Source of the DNA: JASLQO01 sp002327525
GTDB taxonomy: Bacteria > Pseudomonadota > Gammaproteobacteria > Pseudomonadales > Azotimanducaceae
Assembly (NCBI GenBank): GCA_030744435.1
Contig: JASLQO010000027.1
Coordinates: 1 to 58,898 of the forward strand
DNA length: 58,898 nucleotides
Direction: 5' to 3'
Program-made: the position numbers and the translations under genes
Shown here: in pieces, positions 17,615 through 25,982 of the stretch
Position numbering within the stretch: position 1 is the first letter of the stretch
How the letters are laid out: each line of letters starts with the position of its first letter
Notes under the pieces: generated by a model
Databases searched by the model: none
What the model saw: the letters and a program-made list of their open reading frames with translations, nothing else
What the model was told of the DNA's origin: nothing

Positions 17615-18242
17615 ATCCTCTCGGTTCTGTCAAAGACATTGATCATGATTGTTTGCAGGTACGACCTTGCTCGTCCAGGCATGATATGAGCACCATCGAT
17701 CTGCTCGATAATCCCGTGTGGTATGCCATCAATTCCGTACACACCGACCTTGCGCTCCAGACAGGTGAGCATCCACCCAAAGCGGGACGATATCGACCCG
17801 AAATATCGTCTTTCGCAGGCATCGAGACGCCGGATGCCCTGCGCTACCGGGCCATCCTCCAGCCCAGGTCAAACGCTTTGTTCCGCAATCCGCCTTCGGT
17901 CACGCCATGAAAGCCACCTGGGGCTTGACCCAGCAGAAGTTCCTGTCCCACGAGATTGCGATCAGCGAAGCTGACGCCGCAGCCCGTGCAGCCCTCGCGT
18001 GTCACGTTCCACAATGGGACACGACCACCCGAAGGCATCGGTCGTCTGATCGATGCGACCGAGCGAACCGTTTATCCGCGCCGAATACAAAACACCGGTG
18101 CAGTTCGCCATGATCTGTTCGACTAAGAGCCCTCAGCACCTCACGCAGAATGGGCTCTCGCGCGATCATGTCGCAAAAGATTGCCCGCAGCGATGGTGCT
18201 GCTGTCGGTGAAGAACACCCCAACCCAACAACCAGCGTGCAC
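17615..18242. other. gene-free stretch with decayed coding sequence
   Basis: No intact gene is visible. Short runs in several minus-strand frames look coding (for example GVYGIDGIPHGIIEQIDGAH near 17740 and AIFCDMIAREPILREVLRAL near 18180). They are interrupted by stops and frame changes, and I cannot assign a family. It is probably one or two further degraded genes. Confidence 0.4.
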
Positions 18243-19442
18243 TCAATCGAGCACACCCTCAGATCTCAACCCGCTAAGTTCCGCAGCACCGAGGCCAAGA
18301 TCCTCGCTCAGAACCTCGTCGGTGTGCTCCCCTAGAAGTGGCGCGCGCTTGATGGGTACGTCTGATGCCGACAATCGTGGCGCAAACCCCATCAGCGGTA
18401 CGCTGCCGTGAACGGGGTGGTCTATTTGCTGCACGAACCCCCTGGCCACCAGGTGTGGATCGTGGTGAAGCTCTTCGGTGTCGAGACAGGCCGAACACGG
18501 CACCCCAGCCTCGCCCAGAATGCTCATCACCTCGTATTTGGTGTGCTGACGTGTCCAGTCGATGAACATCTGGTAAAGCACTTCACCGTTTTCAATGCGG
18601 TTTTGCATGCCTCGAAAATGCTCGTCAACCACGAGTTCCGGCATACCAGTGGCAATGCAAAGTTCATCGAAGTGGCCGTCCGTGATCGGCATGATGAAGG
18701 CCCAGTCGTTGGGTCCGAACGGTTTACACGGATAGGCCGCCACCGGTGGTAGTCCCTGCGCGTTACCGGTTCTCGGACACGCGGCCGTGCCCCACTGCGC
18801 ACCAATCGCGATACGCGTGCGCATGAAATACGTCATGGCTTCCTGCATGGATATCTCGATCTTCTGACCTTCACCCGTACGCAGTTTCTGCACATAGGCC
18901 GCGAGAATGGCCATGGCCAACTGCACACCACTACCCGAGTCGCCGGTGGTAGGCCCCGGTACCAGCGGCGGGCCGTCCGCTTCACCCGTCACGGAAAATG
19001 CCGCTGCGGCTGCCTGGGCGATCATGTCGTAACTCTTGTATTGTGCGTATGGACCCGACGATCCAAAGCCTTTGAGACTTGCATAGATCAGGCCAGGATG
19101 AATCTCACGCAACGTGTCGTAGTCTATTTTCAGTCGCTCGACGACTCCCGGACCGAAGTTCTCGACGAACACATCAAACTTCGGCACGAGACGCATGAAC
19201 AGATCCCGACCGACCTCGGTTCGCAGATGCAACGCAACGCTGCGTTTGTTCGCATTCCAGTTGCAGAAGTAGTTCGAATAAGCGGTTTCGCCGGTAAGGC
19301 CCACTCCACGCCCCGGATCGCCATCCTCCGGCGGCTCCACTTTTACGACGTCGGCCCCGAGCCAGGCAAGTGCCTGGGTGGCCGATGTCCCCGCCTCGTA
19401 CTGTGTGAGGTCGAGAATTCGGAGTCCGTCCAATGCAGCCAT
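18243..19442 (-). CDS. CaiB/BaiF family CoA-transferase
   Basis: This is a 399-residue class III CoA-transferase, which moves CoA between carboxylic acids through aspartyl-CoA intermediates. The ATG at 19442 follows GGGGGAAAAAC; the frame upstream is non-coding. Family marks are GLRILDLTQYEAGTSATQAL, GADVVKVEPPEDGDPGRG, NANKRSVALHL and VENFGPGVVERLKIDYDTL, with the catalytic Asp expected in the SYDMIAQAAAAAFSVTGEAD segment. It is transcribed divergently from the selenoprotein/CoA-transferase pair across 272 bases. That placement suggests a shared pathway with two CoA-transferases. The substrate is unknown. Confidence 0.85.
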   Translation of the reverse strand: MAALDGLRILDLTQYEAGTSATQALAWLGADVVKVEPPEDGDPGRGVGLTGETAYSNYFCNWNANKRSVALHLRTEVGRDLFMRLVPKFDVFVENFGPGVVERLKIDYDTLREIHPGLIYASLKGFGSSGPYAQYKSYDMIAQAAAAAFSVTGEADGPPLVPGPTTGDSGSGVQLAMAILAAYVQKLRTGEGQKIEISMQEAMTYFMRTRIAIGAQWGTAACPRTGNAQGLPPVAAYPCKPFGPNDWAFIMPITDGHFDELCIATGMPELVVDEHFRGMQNRIENGEVLYQMFIDWTRQHTKYEVMSILGEAGVPCSACLDTEELHHDPHLVARGFVQQIDHPVHGSVPLMGFAPRLSASDVPIKRAPLLGEHTDEVLSEDLGLGAAELSGLRSEGVLD

Positions 19443-19714
19443 GTTTTTCCCCCTTCGGGCACTCGACCCGGATCTTGGTGCACAAGCCCCTCCCCGTAAA
19501 GCCACCTCGCCGCGATCACGTCGAGAACTCACATCCCAGGAGGTCATCGAGTGCAGGCTGTACTGCTATCAATTCATGATCCACATGTTGATAATCGACG
19601 AGTCTGCCGACGACGTCATTGGATCCTTCTTTCCCTGACCGCGCGCAGCGAACTGGCTGTTGCTGGAAGGCCAAAGATCCCAGGTGTTCCACTCAACAGC
19701 GCAAGAGATCACCC

Positions 19715-20665
19715 ATGAGCGACATCACCGACCAAGCCCTGGATTTCACATCATCACACGATGTACCAGTGCCCTATATGCAGCGCCTGCGCGATTACTA
19801 TCTCGCCCTGGGCTACGGCAACCCATACCGTTGGGCACAGTATTCTCAGGTGCCGTTCACACCGCTGAAAAGAGCGCTACGGGAGTCTCGGGTCGCCCTG
19901 GTCACAACTGCCGCGCCGTACAAGGAAGGCGCCGGTGACCAGGGACCCGGCGCTGCCTACAACGCAGCGGCCAAGTTCTACCAGGTCTATGCGGCCAGTA
20001 TTGACGAAGACCGTTTTCTCGGCATATCGCACCTTGGCTATCACCGTGGCTATACCACCGCCGAAGACATCAACTCGTTTTTCCCCCTGCCCGCCCTACG
20101 CCAGGCCGCGAACGAAGAGCGTATCGGCGAGGTATCCCCTCGCTACTACGGCACTCCGACAAATCGCAGCCAGGCTACCACCATCGAACAGGACTGCGCC
20201 GATCTGTTGCGTCTTTTGCGAGAGGATGAGGTGGACGTCGCGGTCCTGGTACCCAACTGACCCGTCTGTCATCAGACCGTGAGTCTGACCGCGCGTTATC
20301 TGGAGGCAAACGATATTCCTACCGTCATCATGGGTTCGGCCAAGGACATCGTCGAACACTGCGGGGTGCCGAGATTCGTATTCAGCGACTTTCCCCTGGG
20401 CAACTCCGCTGGAAAGCCCCACGACGCAGCCTCACAAGTACGGACACTGGAGTTGGCGCTCAGGGTTCTGGAAACCGCGCCCGGCCCCCGCACCACGGTT
20501 CAGTCGACTCAACGCTGGTCGCAAGATCTGGAATGGAAACTCGAGTTTCAGAACGTCGAGCGCATTCCGCTCGAAGAGTTACAACGCCGGCGCGAAGGTT
20601 TCGACAGGATCAAGGAAATAGGCAATAAAGTACGCGACGACGCCCGGGCCGCCCGCCAAGACTGA
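19715..20665 (+). CDS. glycine/sarcosine/betaine reductase selenoprotein B-like protein, in-frame UGA read as selenocysteine
   Basis: This is a 316-residue protein when the TGA at 20258-20260 is read as Sec182. The frame before it (DVPVPYMQRLRDYYLALGYG, then RVALVTTAAPYKEGAGDQG and DVAVLVPN) continues without shift after it (PVCHQTVSLTARYLEANDIP, then FVFSDFPLGNSAGKPHD). Both halves match one family, GrdB/PrdB-like PF07355. The stop falls in a U-x-x-C redox motif (U182, C185). A hairpin 14-30 bases after the UGA fits a bacterial SECIS. Read literally, the gene gives a 181-residue stub plus an ORF without a start. It heads an operon with a CoA-transferase 16 bases downstream. By family it would be a thiol/selenol reductase; aerobic members have no established substrate. 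SelA/B/C/D genes are not in the window. Confidence 0.85.
20272..20288 (+). promoter_or_regulatory. bacterial SECIS hairpin
   Basis: Counting the U of the UGA at 20258 as 1, bases 15-20 (UCAGAC) pair perfectly with 26-31 (GUCUGA) around the loop CGUGA. In Escherichia coli fdhF the corresponding stem also spans about 15-21 with 26-31 around a loop containing GU. Distance, stem length and a G among the first two loop bases all fit the known bacterial SECIS rule. Confidence 0.75.
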
Positions 20666-20681
20666 GGATTGAGAGCGAAGC

Positions 20682-21875
20682 ATGACCAGACCCTTCAGCG
20701 GGATACGTATTCTCGACTTCACACAGGTGTTCGCCGGTCCTCTGGCAAGTTACCAGTTGTCTTTGCTCGGTGCGGACGTCATCAAAGTAGAACGCCGGGG
20801 CGGCGAAGACATGCGGGGAAGGCCCCGGTCTGCGGACGGTACATCTCAACACACCACGCCCGGCTGGATCGCCATAAACGCCAACAAGCGCAACATCGCC
20901 CTCGATCTAAAGAATCCGGAGGCGGTCGAGATCATTAAACGCCTGGTGGTCGGGACCGACGTCGTGATGGAGAACTTTCGACCGGGCGTTATGGATCGAC
21001 TGGGTATCGGCTACGAGGATCTATCAGCCATCAATCAGGGATTGATCTACTGTTGCGTCTCCGGCTTTGGCCGTGAGGGACCGCTGAAAGACGAGCCTTC
21101 TTACGACGGCAAGATTCAGGCGATGTCCGGCATCATGTCCGTGACCGGCCACGAGGAAACCGGACCGATGCGTGCCGGTTTCGCCATATGCGACGCCACC
21201 GCAGGCATAACGGCTGCATTTGGCGTCGCCAGCGCACTTTATCAACGCACTCACACTGGCAAGGGCCAGTTAGTCGATGTGGCTATGTACGACTCCGCCC
21301 TCGCTCTGCAGTCTCCGGGTATCGCCGACTACACTATCGCGGGTAAGGAACACAAACCCTACGGTAACCGCGCCATCAGCGGCCTACCAACCGCGGATCT
21401 GTTTCCGGTCAAGGATGGCAATATCCTGTTGGCGGTGAACAACGAAAAACAATTCCGTTGTCTGATGCGTAGCATCGGTCGCGAGGCGCTGCTAGACGAC
21501 CCCCGTTTTGTCGACTGGCCCGCACGACTGAAGAATGAAGACGCCCTGATCGGGATTATTCGCGAGGTATTTGCCGAGGACGATGCCGCCACATGGGAAA
21601 CCCGCCTGATAGAAGAAGGGGTTCCCTGTGCACGCATACAGTCGATCAAACAAGCAGTCACTCATCCCCAACTCGATCATCGTGATTTCATGCAGACCAT
21701 CGAAGGCCCTGACGGATCCGTTACATTGGCCACCACCGGCTTCAGACTCGAACACGGTAACGCGTTTCTCGAACACAGCTTTGCGAAGCTGGGTGAACAT
21801 AGCGAGGATATCCTCGGCGAAGCGGGATTCAGCGAAGAAGAGATCACAAGGCTGCGAGACAACGGCACGATCTAG
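20682..21875 (+). CDS. CaiB/BaiF family CoA-transferase
   Basis: This is a 397-residue class III CoA-transferase with GIRILDFTQVFAGPLASYQL, GADVIKVERRGGEDMRGRPR, NANKRNIALDLKNPEAVEII and VVMENFRPGVMDRLGIGYED. The SYDGKIQAMSGIMSVTGHEE segment carries the expected catalytic aspartate. The ATG at 20682 follows a GAGAG-type ribosome site and lies 16 bases after the selenoprotein stop, so the two are one transcription unit. It differs from the divergent paralogue at 18243 and could supply a CoA-activated substrate or recycle CoA for the selenoprotein's product; this is inference. Confidence 0.87.
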   Translation: MTRPFSGIRILDFTQVFAGPLASYQLSLLGADVIKVERRGGEDMRGRPRSADGTSQHTTPGWIAINANKRNIALDLKNPEAVEIIKRLVVGTDVVMENFRPGVMDRLGIGYEDLSAINQGLIYCCVSGFGREGPLKDEPSYDGKIQAMSGIMSVTGHEETGPMRAGFAICDATAGITAAFGVASALYQRTHTGKGQLVDVAMYDSALALQSPGIADYTIAGKEHKPYGNRAISGLPTADLFPVKDGNILLAVNNEKQFRCLMRSIGREALLDDPRFVDWPARLKNEDALIGIIREVFAEDDAATWETRLIEEGVPCARIQSIKQAVTHPQLDHRDFMQTIEGPDGSVTLATTGFRLEHGNAFLEHSFAKLGEHSEDILGEAGFSEEEITRLRDNGTI

Positions 21876-22343
21876 GGTTCCTCGCCAAACGACCAGAGAT
21901 CTTTCTTCCCGCCTCGTGCGCATGCCCCGATTTTTCCAACCAGCGCACTGCGAAGCGGCACCTTGACCACATCTCTCCACGCAGTATAGCCTCTTCGACT
22001 TTCATCGCATCCCAGGAGCCCAACTACCGCTAATGGCTTGTCCATCGATGAAGCCGCGATGCAGATTGTGGGCAGCTATCGAGAAGCGAGGCCTGGTTAG
22101 ATGGCCCACTTGATCCGTAAAACCAGAATGTTCCATTTTCGATCCGACCTTTTCCTGCAACCCCCTTTTCTCCCACCACCTATGGGAATCTGCTGATTAA
22201 CAGTCCTGTGGAGGAATGGCTAAATCAAGAATCTGTCCGATTCGACCTGGGCACGCTCAGTCCAATGAAGACATCAAGATCGGATAGCCCGAAGACACGA
22301 AAGCATTCGCTTCTGAGTATGTAAGTGGAACAATCTTCATAAC
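21876..22343. other. gene-free stretch
   Basis: No gene is recognised in these 468 bases. The last 70 bases carry, one frame away from the ferredoxin-like gene, a short stretch (about SEAGAPLPLAAS) that resembles the linker before the C-terminal ferredoxin domain of VanB-type reductases. The 5' part of that reductase may have decayed here. Confidence 0.4.
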
Positions 22344-22640
22344 ATGATCGGAAGCAGGCGCACCACTGCCCTTGGCGGCTTCACAGTTATCCTCGCTCGT
22401 TCTAAACGGGAGATCTTTGTACCCCAGGGGGAAACCATCCTCCACGTACTCCGCGACGCCGGTGTGCACGTACCTTCTAATTGCAACAATGGAAAGTGTG
22501 GCGTGTGTGAGCTGGACGTGTTGTCTGGTATCCCCAGACATCGGGACACCGTTCTGAGTGATGAGGAAAAGGCTTCCAATCAAACCGTGATAGCCTGTTG
22601 CGCCGGTTCTCTCACACCGGAACTGGAGCTGGATATATAG
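22344..22640 (+). CDS. plant-type [2Fe-2S] ferredoxin domain (probable remnant of a VanB/phthalate-dioxygenase-reductase-type protein)
   Basis: The 98 residues consist almost entirely of a plant-type [2Fe-2S] domain: GGFTVILARSKREIFVPQG, then HVPSNCNNGKCGVCELDV with the C-x4-C-x2-C ligands, and ACCAGSL near 86 carrying the fourth cysteine. The pattern (GETILHVLRDAGV, SGIPRHRDTVLSDEEK) is that of the C-terminal domain of class IA oxygenase reductases, not of a free ferredoxin. No flavin or NAD domain is found upstream. Either it is a functional stand-alone ferredoxin or, more likely, the surviving 3' end of a broken reductase. Confidence 0.65.
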   Translation: MIGSRRTTALGGFTVILARSKREIFVPQGETILHVLRDAGVHVPSNCNNGKCGVCELDVLSGIPRHRDTVLSDEEKASNQTVIACCAGSLTPELELDI

Positions 22641-22772
22641 AAAATGATTTCGGGTCGCCATGCCGAAACATGGTGTGGGCCTGGTTCGAATTGCCACCCG
22701 GGAGAGTGTGATGTCTGTGCAGCTTTGGCAAACTAATGCTGAGGTCGTTGCGACGGCTGGAGGGCGCTCCTC

Positions 22773-23711
22773 ATGACGGCTGATCCTGTACTGCGGCTCC
22801 GGCAAATCTGTCTGCTCGCGCGGGATCTTGAGTGGACGTCCAACATTCTGAGTACGGCGTTCGATGCGCCCGTGGTCTTCCGCGATCCTCGAATGGCTGC
22901 TGGCGGATATCTCACCAACACACACATCCGCCTGGGCGACTCGTTTCTCGAGACTGTTTCCCCAACAGACCTCGCATGGGCGCGTTCATCGACTCAGACT
23001 AGGCTTCTGGAGCGCAACGGTGACTGCGGATACATGGCTATCGTGCAGGTTCCTGATGTTTCCATAGCCTCGCGGTCGATGGCTGTCCAGGGTTCGGGGC
23101 GAGGGATCGTTGCGGGGGACTGGAACATCTGTCCCGGCTCACCTGGCTCAGGCCTGGCGGGAGTCGAGTCGGGACGTTACGTGTTGGGTGACCCTCTGCT
23201 GAAAGCCCCCCGTACCGTTTCTGGCGTGAATGTTCAGTTCCACCCCGGGGACTTCGGAACTCTCGCCGAAATTCAGGAGAACTGGCCCGGCCACGGCGAT
23301 TTTCCAGGCAACAAGGGCGTGTACTTCCCCGCCGGAAACGCCTGGCAGAACGGTGTTGACGCACGACCTCACGGGGGTGTCACAACCGGCTTCGCGGCGG
23401 TTGAGATCGCGCCCAGGGACGATGATCCGAAGGAGGTCTGCAAGCGGTGGATGAATGGCCTCGGGGCAGGGTGTTCGATTGACCCGGCACAACCTGCGAC
23501 GCTCAGGTTATCCGGCGGCCAAACGATGAGATTTGTAGAACCGGCACCCGGGAAGAGGACGGGCGTTGTCGGCGTGGATCTGTGGGCAATCCCCAGCGTC
23601 GATAAGAGGTTCGATTCGATGAACATCTGCGGTGTAAAGTGGACCCTGTTGGATCACCCCGATCATGTCTCGGAGGAAACGGAGGAAACAGAGGAAACAC
23701 TGCCAGGTTAG
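22773..23711 (+). CDS. VOC-superfamily (glyoxalase-like) protein
   Basis: This is a 312-residue protein that begins VLRLRQICLLARDLEWTSNILSTAF. That is the opening strand-helix of vicinal-oxygen-chelate (glyoxalase/bleomycin-resistance/dioxygenase) domains. It has a second related half around GGVTTGFAAVEIAPRDDDP, so two betaalphabetabetabeta modules are likely. Metal ligands cannot be placed with certainty. The C-terminus is an acidic repeat (EETEETEETLPG) produced by three 9-base units (gaggaaacN) near 23675-23702. The gene is convergent with marR. The enzyme activity is unknown. Confidence 0.6.
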   Translation: MTADPVLRLRQICLLARDLEWTSNILSTAFDAPVVFRDPRMAAGGYLTNTHIRLGDSFLETVSPTDLAWARSSTQTRLLERNGDCGYMAIVQVPDVSIASRSMAVQGSGRGIVAGDWNICPGSPGSGLAGVESGRYVLGDPLLKAPRTVSGVNVQFHPGDFGTLAEIQENWPGHGDFPGNKGVYFPAGNAWQNGVDARPHGGVTTGFAAVEIAPRDDDPKEVCKRWMNGLGAGCSIDPAQPATLRLSGGQTMRFVEPAPGKRTGVVGVDLWAIPSVDKRFDSMNICGVKWTLLDHPDHVSEETEETEETLPG

Positions 23712-23735
23712 CAACCGGCCAGAACTCTTACGTGG

Positions 23736-24242
23736 CTAGCGGCGGTTCCGCCCGCCACCGTAGTATTTAACCGCCTTTTCAGATTCCAGCTCAAGGAGGT
23801 TGTCACGCACCGCGGTGAGAAGGCTTTCCAGCATCAGGCTCTCATCATCGGTCAGGTTCTTCAGCATGAGTTTTGACAACTTCACCCCCGCCGCAATCAT
23901 CTCCTTGTCGACCGAGCGGCCTTTGTTCGTGAGAAAGATCCTGTTCGAGCGCCGGTCTTTCTCGTCAGTGCGACGCTCGACCCAGCCACGTTGCTCGAGT
24001 CGATCGATCAATCCGCCCACCGATACCTTGCCAACCGCCAGCAGTGCCGCCAGCTCGGACTGGCTCAATCCTTCCTGGCGATGCAGATGCACAATCACGC
24101 GCCACTGTGATTTGGTCAGACCCATCGGTTTCACTAGACGGTTGTACTGGGTGGTCATCAAACGGGTGATGTCCGCAGTGAGAAAACCGATGCCACGATC
24201 CCAATCGAAATGTTTGGCCGAACGCCGCTTTTTCTTCGCCAT
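23736..24242 (-). CDS. MarR-family transcriptional regulator
   Basis: This is a 168-residue winged-helix repressor. It shows the MarR core LTKSQWRVIVHLHRQEGLSQ and SELAALLAVGKVSVGGLIDR (recognition helix near 80), then the wing VERRTDEKDRRSNRIFLTNK. Such dimers bind palindromes and are released by small aromatic or phenolic ligands. A near-perfect 28-bp palindrome lies 72 bases upstream of its start, in the divergent region with the carboxymuconolactone-decarboxylase-fold gene. Two more copies stand before the monooxygenase and LLM genes. Autoregulation and control of those genes is the natural inference. Confidence 0.88.
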   Translation of the reverse strand: MAKKKRRSAKHFDWDRGIGFLTADITRLMTTQYNRLVKPMGLTKSQWRVIVHLHRQEGLSQSELAALLAVGKVSVGGLIDRLEQRGWVERRTDEKDRRSNRIFLTNKGRSVDKEMIAAGVKLSKLMLKNLTDDESLMLESLLTAVRDNLLELESEKAVKYYGGGRNRR

Positions 24243-24313
24243 CGCGCGAGTATAGACGAATGCATCACTACAACCGGCCTCAGCTCCATTGATCCCAGCC
24301 TCTTCACCCGCCT

Positions 24314-24341
24314 ACATATAGTACTCATGCGTATTATATGT
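24314..24341. promoter_or_regulatory. palindromic operator, copy A (marR / CMD-protein intergenic)
   Basis: Left arm ACATATAGTAC (24314-24324) and right arm GTATTATATGT (24331-24341) are inverted repeats with one mismatch around TCATGC. Copies B (28406) and C (28651) share CATATAGTA/TTATAGTA and the GTA-x-TA right arm. It is a likely MarR binding site. Confidence 0.7.
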
Positions 24342-24452
24342 GTCGCGCAATACTTGCACTTTGGTACGCTTATGCACTATTTTGCTCACTGCCTTTGATC
24401 TCGCATCCAAAATCCCATCCATAATCGATCCAGATCCGTCGGAGGAACCGTG

Positions 24453-25034
24453 ATGAGCACTAACGCTTCACCCCGAATAGCGACCCTGTCCACGCAAGAC
24501 GCCCTGGCCGCGGCCGAGACCGTAAAAGTGCTGCCACAAATCGCCGAGCTCAACGTGTTCCGCACCCTTTTGAAACACCCAAAACTCGCGAAGGCCATCA
24601 ACGACCTCCTGCTCATGCTGCTGTTCGACGGAAATTGCCTGCCCCACCGGCTACGCGAACTGCTTATCATGCGTATCGGCTGGGTGACGGGATGTGACTA
24701 CGAATGGACCCAACACTGGCGCATTGCGCTCGACTACGGACTGACCGAAGACGAAGTGTTGGCGGTACGAGACTGGCGCAAGGCCAACTGCTTCGATGAC
24801 GCCGATCAGGCCGTTCTCCGCGCTACGGACGAAACGCTCGCAAATGGATGCATCAGCCGGGAAACCTGGATGGCGTGTGCCGAAAACCTCGAATCCGAAG
24901 CCCAGCTACTGGAACTCAACGGCGCTATCGGCGCGTGGCGGCTAATTTCCCAGCTTGCCAGATCAGTGGAGATACAACTGGAAGAAGGCGTGGCTTCATG
25001 GCCGCCGGATGGTCTCGCACCCACAGGTGCCTGA
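24453..25034 (+). CDS. carboxymuconolactone-decarboxylase-fold (AhpD-like) protein
   Basis: This is a 193-residue helical protein of the CMD/AhpD superfamily. The ATG at 24453 has GGAGG seven bases upstream. Family features are LPHRLRELLIMRIGWVTGCDYEWTQHWRIALDYGL (about 70-105), where the AhpD CxxC is replaced by C-D-Y-E-W, then H. The peroxidase-type thiol pair is therefore absent and a lyase- or decarboxylase-like role is more likely. It is divergent from marR with a palindromic operator between them. A MaoC-type pseudogene follows 48 bases downstream. Confidence 0.78.
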   Translation: MSTNASPRIATLSTQDALAAAETVKVLPQIAELNVFRTLLKHPKLAKAINDLLLMLLFDGNCLPHRLRELLIMRIGWVTGCDYEWTQHWRIALDYGLTEDEVLAVRDWRKANCFDDADQAVLRATDETLANGCISRETWMACAENLESEAQLLELNGAIGAWRLISQLARSVEIQLEEGVASWPPDGLAPTGA

Positions 25035-25082
25035 CCCGGCACAAACGCATCACTCGTTCAAACAACGGAGAAGTCATCAACC

Positions 25083-25931
25083 ATGTCTAAGCAGCCGATA
25101 TCGGCAGACCTCATCGGTCTCGAATTCGATCCCGTCCCCGCGAGCTGAAGGGACTACGACGTCATGCTCTACGCGCTCGCGGGGCGCGACACCCGAGAAC
25201 GATCTCGACTACGTCTACGAAGGCAAAGGTCTCAAGACCATCCCCACCTACGGCGTCATCCCGGGCATGGCCTGTCTGATGCGTTTGAACTCGAACCTCG
25301 ACATCAAGCTGCTCAACGTCTTGCACGGCGAACGGGACACAACGCTCGCCGGCCACTGCCGCCAAACGTCAAAAAAGGTGAGGCACAGGGCTCTATCACC
25401 AAGCTCTGGGACAAGGACAACGCAGCCGTCATCGGAGTCGATTGTGATGTAAGCGACGACGACGGCCTTATTTTCACCACACGCTCCACCATCTTCGTCC
25501 GCAATTCCGGCGGATTCGGGGGCGATCGCGACCCTTCGACAGCCAATGTGAACATACCCCCGGATCGCGCTCCGGACCATGTCGTGCAGTATCAGACCCT
25601 CCCACAGCAGGTTGCGCCGTAACGCCTCACCGGCGGTCGCGTCCCGCTGCACATCGACCCTGAATTCGCGAACATGGCAGACTATGACAAGCCATACGTA
25701 CACGGGTCGTGCACGTATGGCTTCGTATGCTGTGCCATTCTCGATTCCGGCTGCGAGAATGAACCTGCAAACTTCACTTCACTGTCCGGTCGTTTCGCCG
25801 ATCAGGTCTGGTTTGGCGACACCATCATCACCAACATCCGGAAGACAGAGCCGAGTGAGGCCATCGTGCAGGCGGAAACGCAGAGTGGCTCGGTCATGAT
25901 CTCGCAGCGCCATGCGGCGTTCGCTCACTGA
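25083..25931 (+). pseudogene. MaoC-type enoyl-CoA hydratase, frameshifted and nonsense-mutated
   Basis: The whole length of a two-hotdog MaoC-family hydratase can be followed across frames. The pieces are MSKQPISADLIGLEFDPVPAS, a TGA at 25146-25148, RDYDVMLYALA, then ENDLDYVYEGKGLKTIPTYG, RPLPPNVKKGEAQGSITKLW, VVQYQTLPQQ, GGRVPLHIDPEFANMADYDK and HGSCTYGF. At least three frame changes are needed (near 25180, 25355 and 25615). The TGA is where homologues commonly have Trp, so a TGG-to-TGA change is likely. Residue conservation is still high, so inactivation looks recent. Confidence 0.8.
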
Positions 25932-25982
25932 CCGACCGAAGGCTCGCAGGCGCAGCACCGTGGCCGGTTTCAAGGAACCTCC

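Noticed and set aside
19565..19605. ATCAATTCATG/CATGTTGAT inverted repeat in the selenoprotein divergent promoter as an operator.
   Set aside because: The arms are offset by two bases and no second copy exists in the window, so it is not distinguishable from chance.
22257..22925. Minus-strand frame of 222 codons opposite the ferredoxin and VOC genes.
   Set aside because: Both plus-strand genes have recognisable folds; the antisense translation has none.
25146..25148. TGA in the MaoC-type gene as a second selenocysteine codon.
   Set aside because: The position corresponds to a Trp in homologues, no Cys partner is near, and the gene has several frameshifts downstream.
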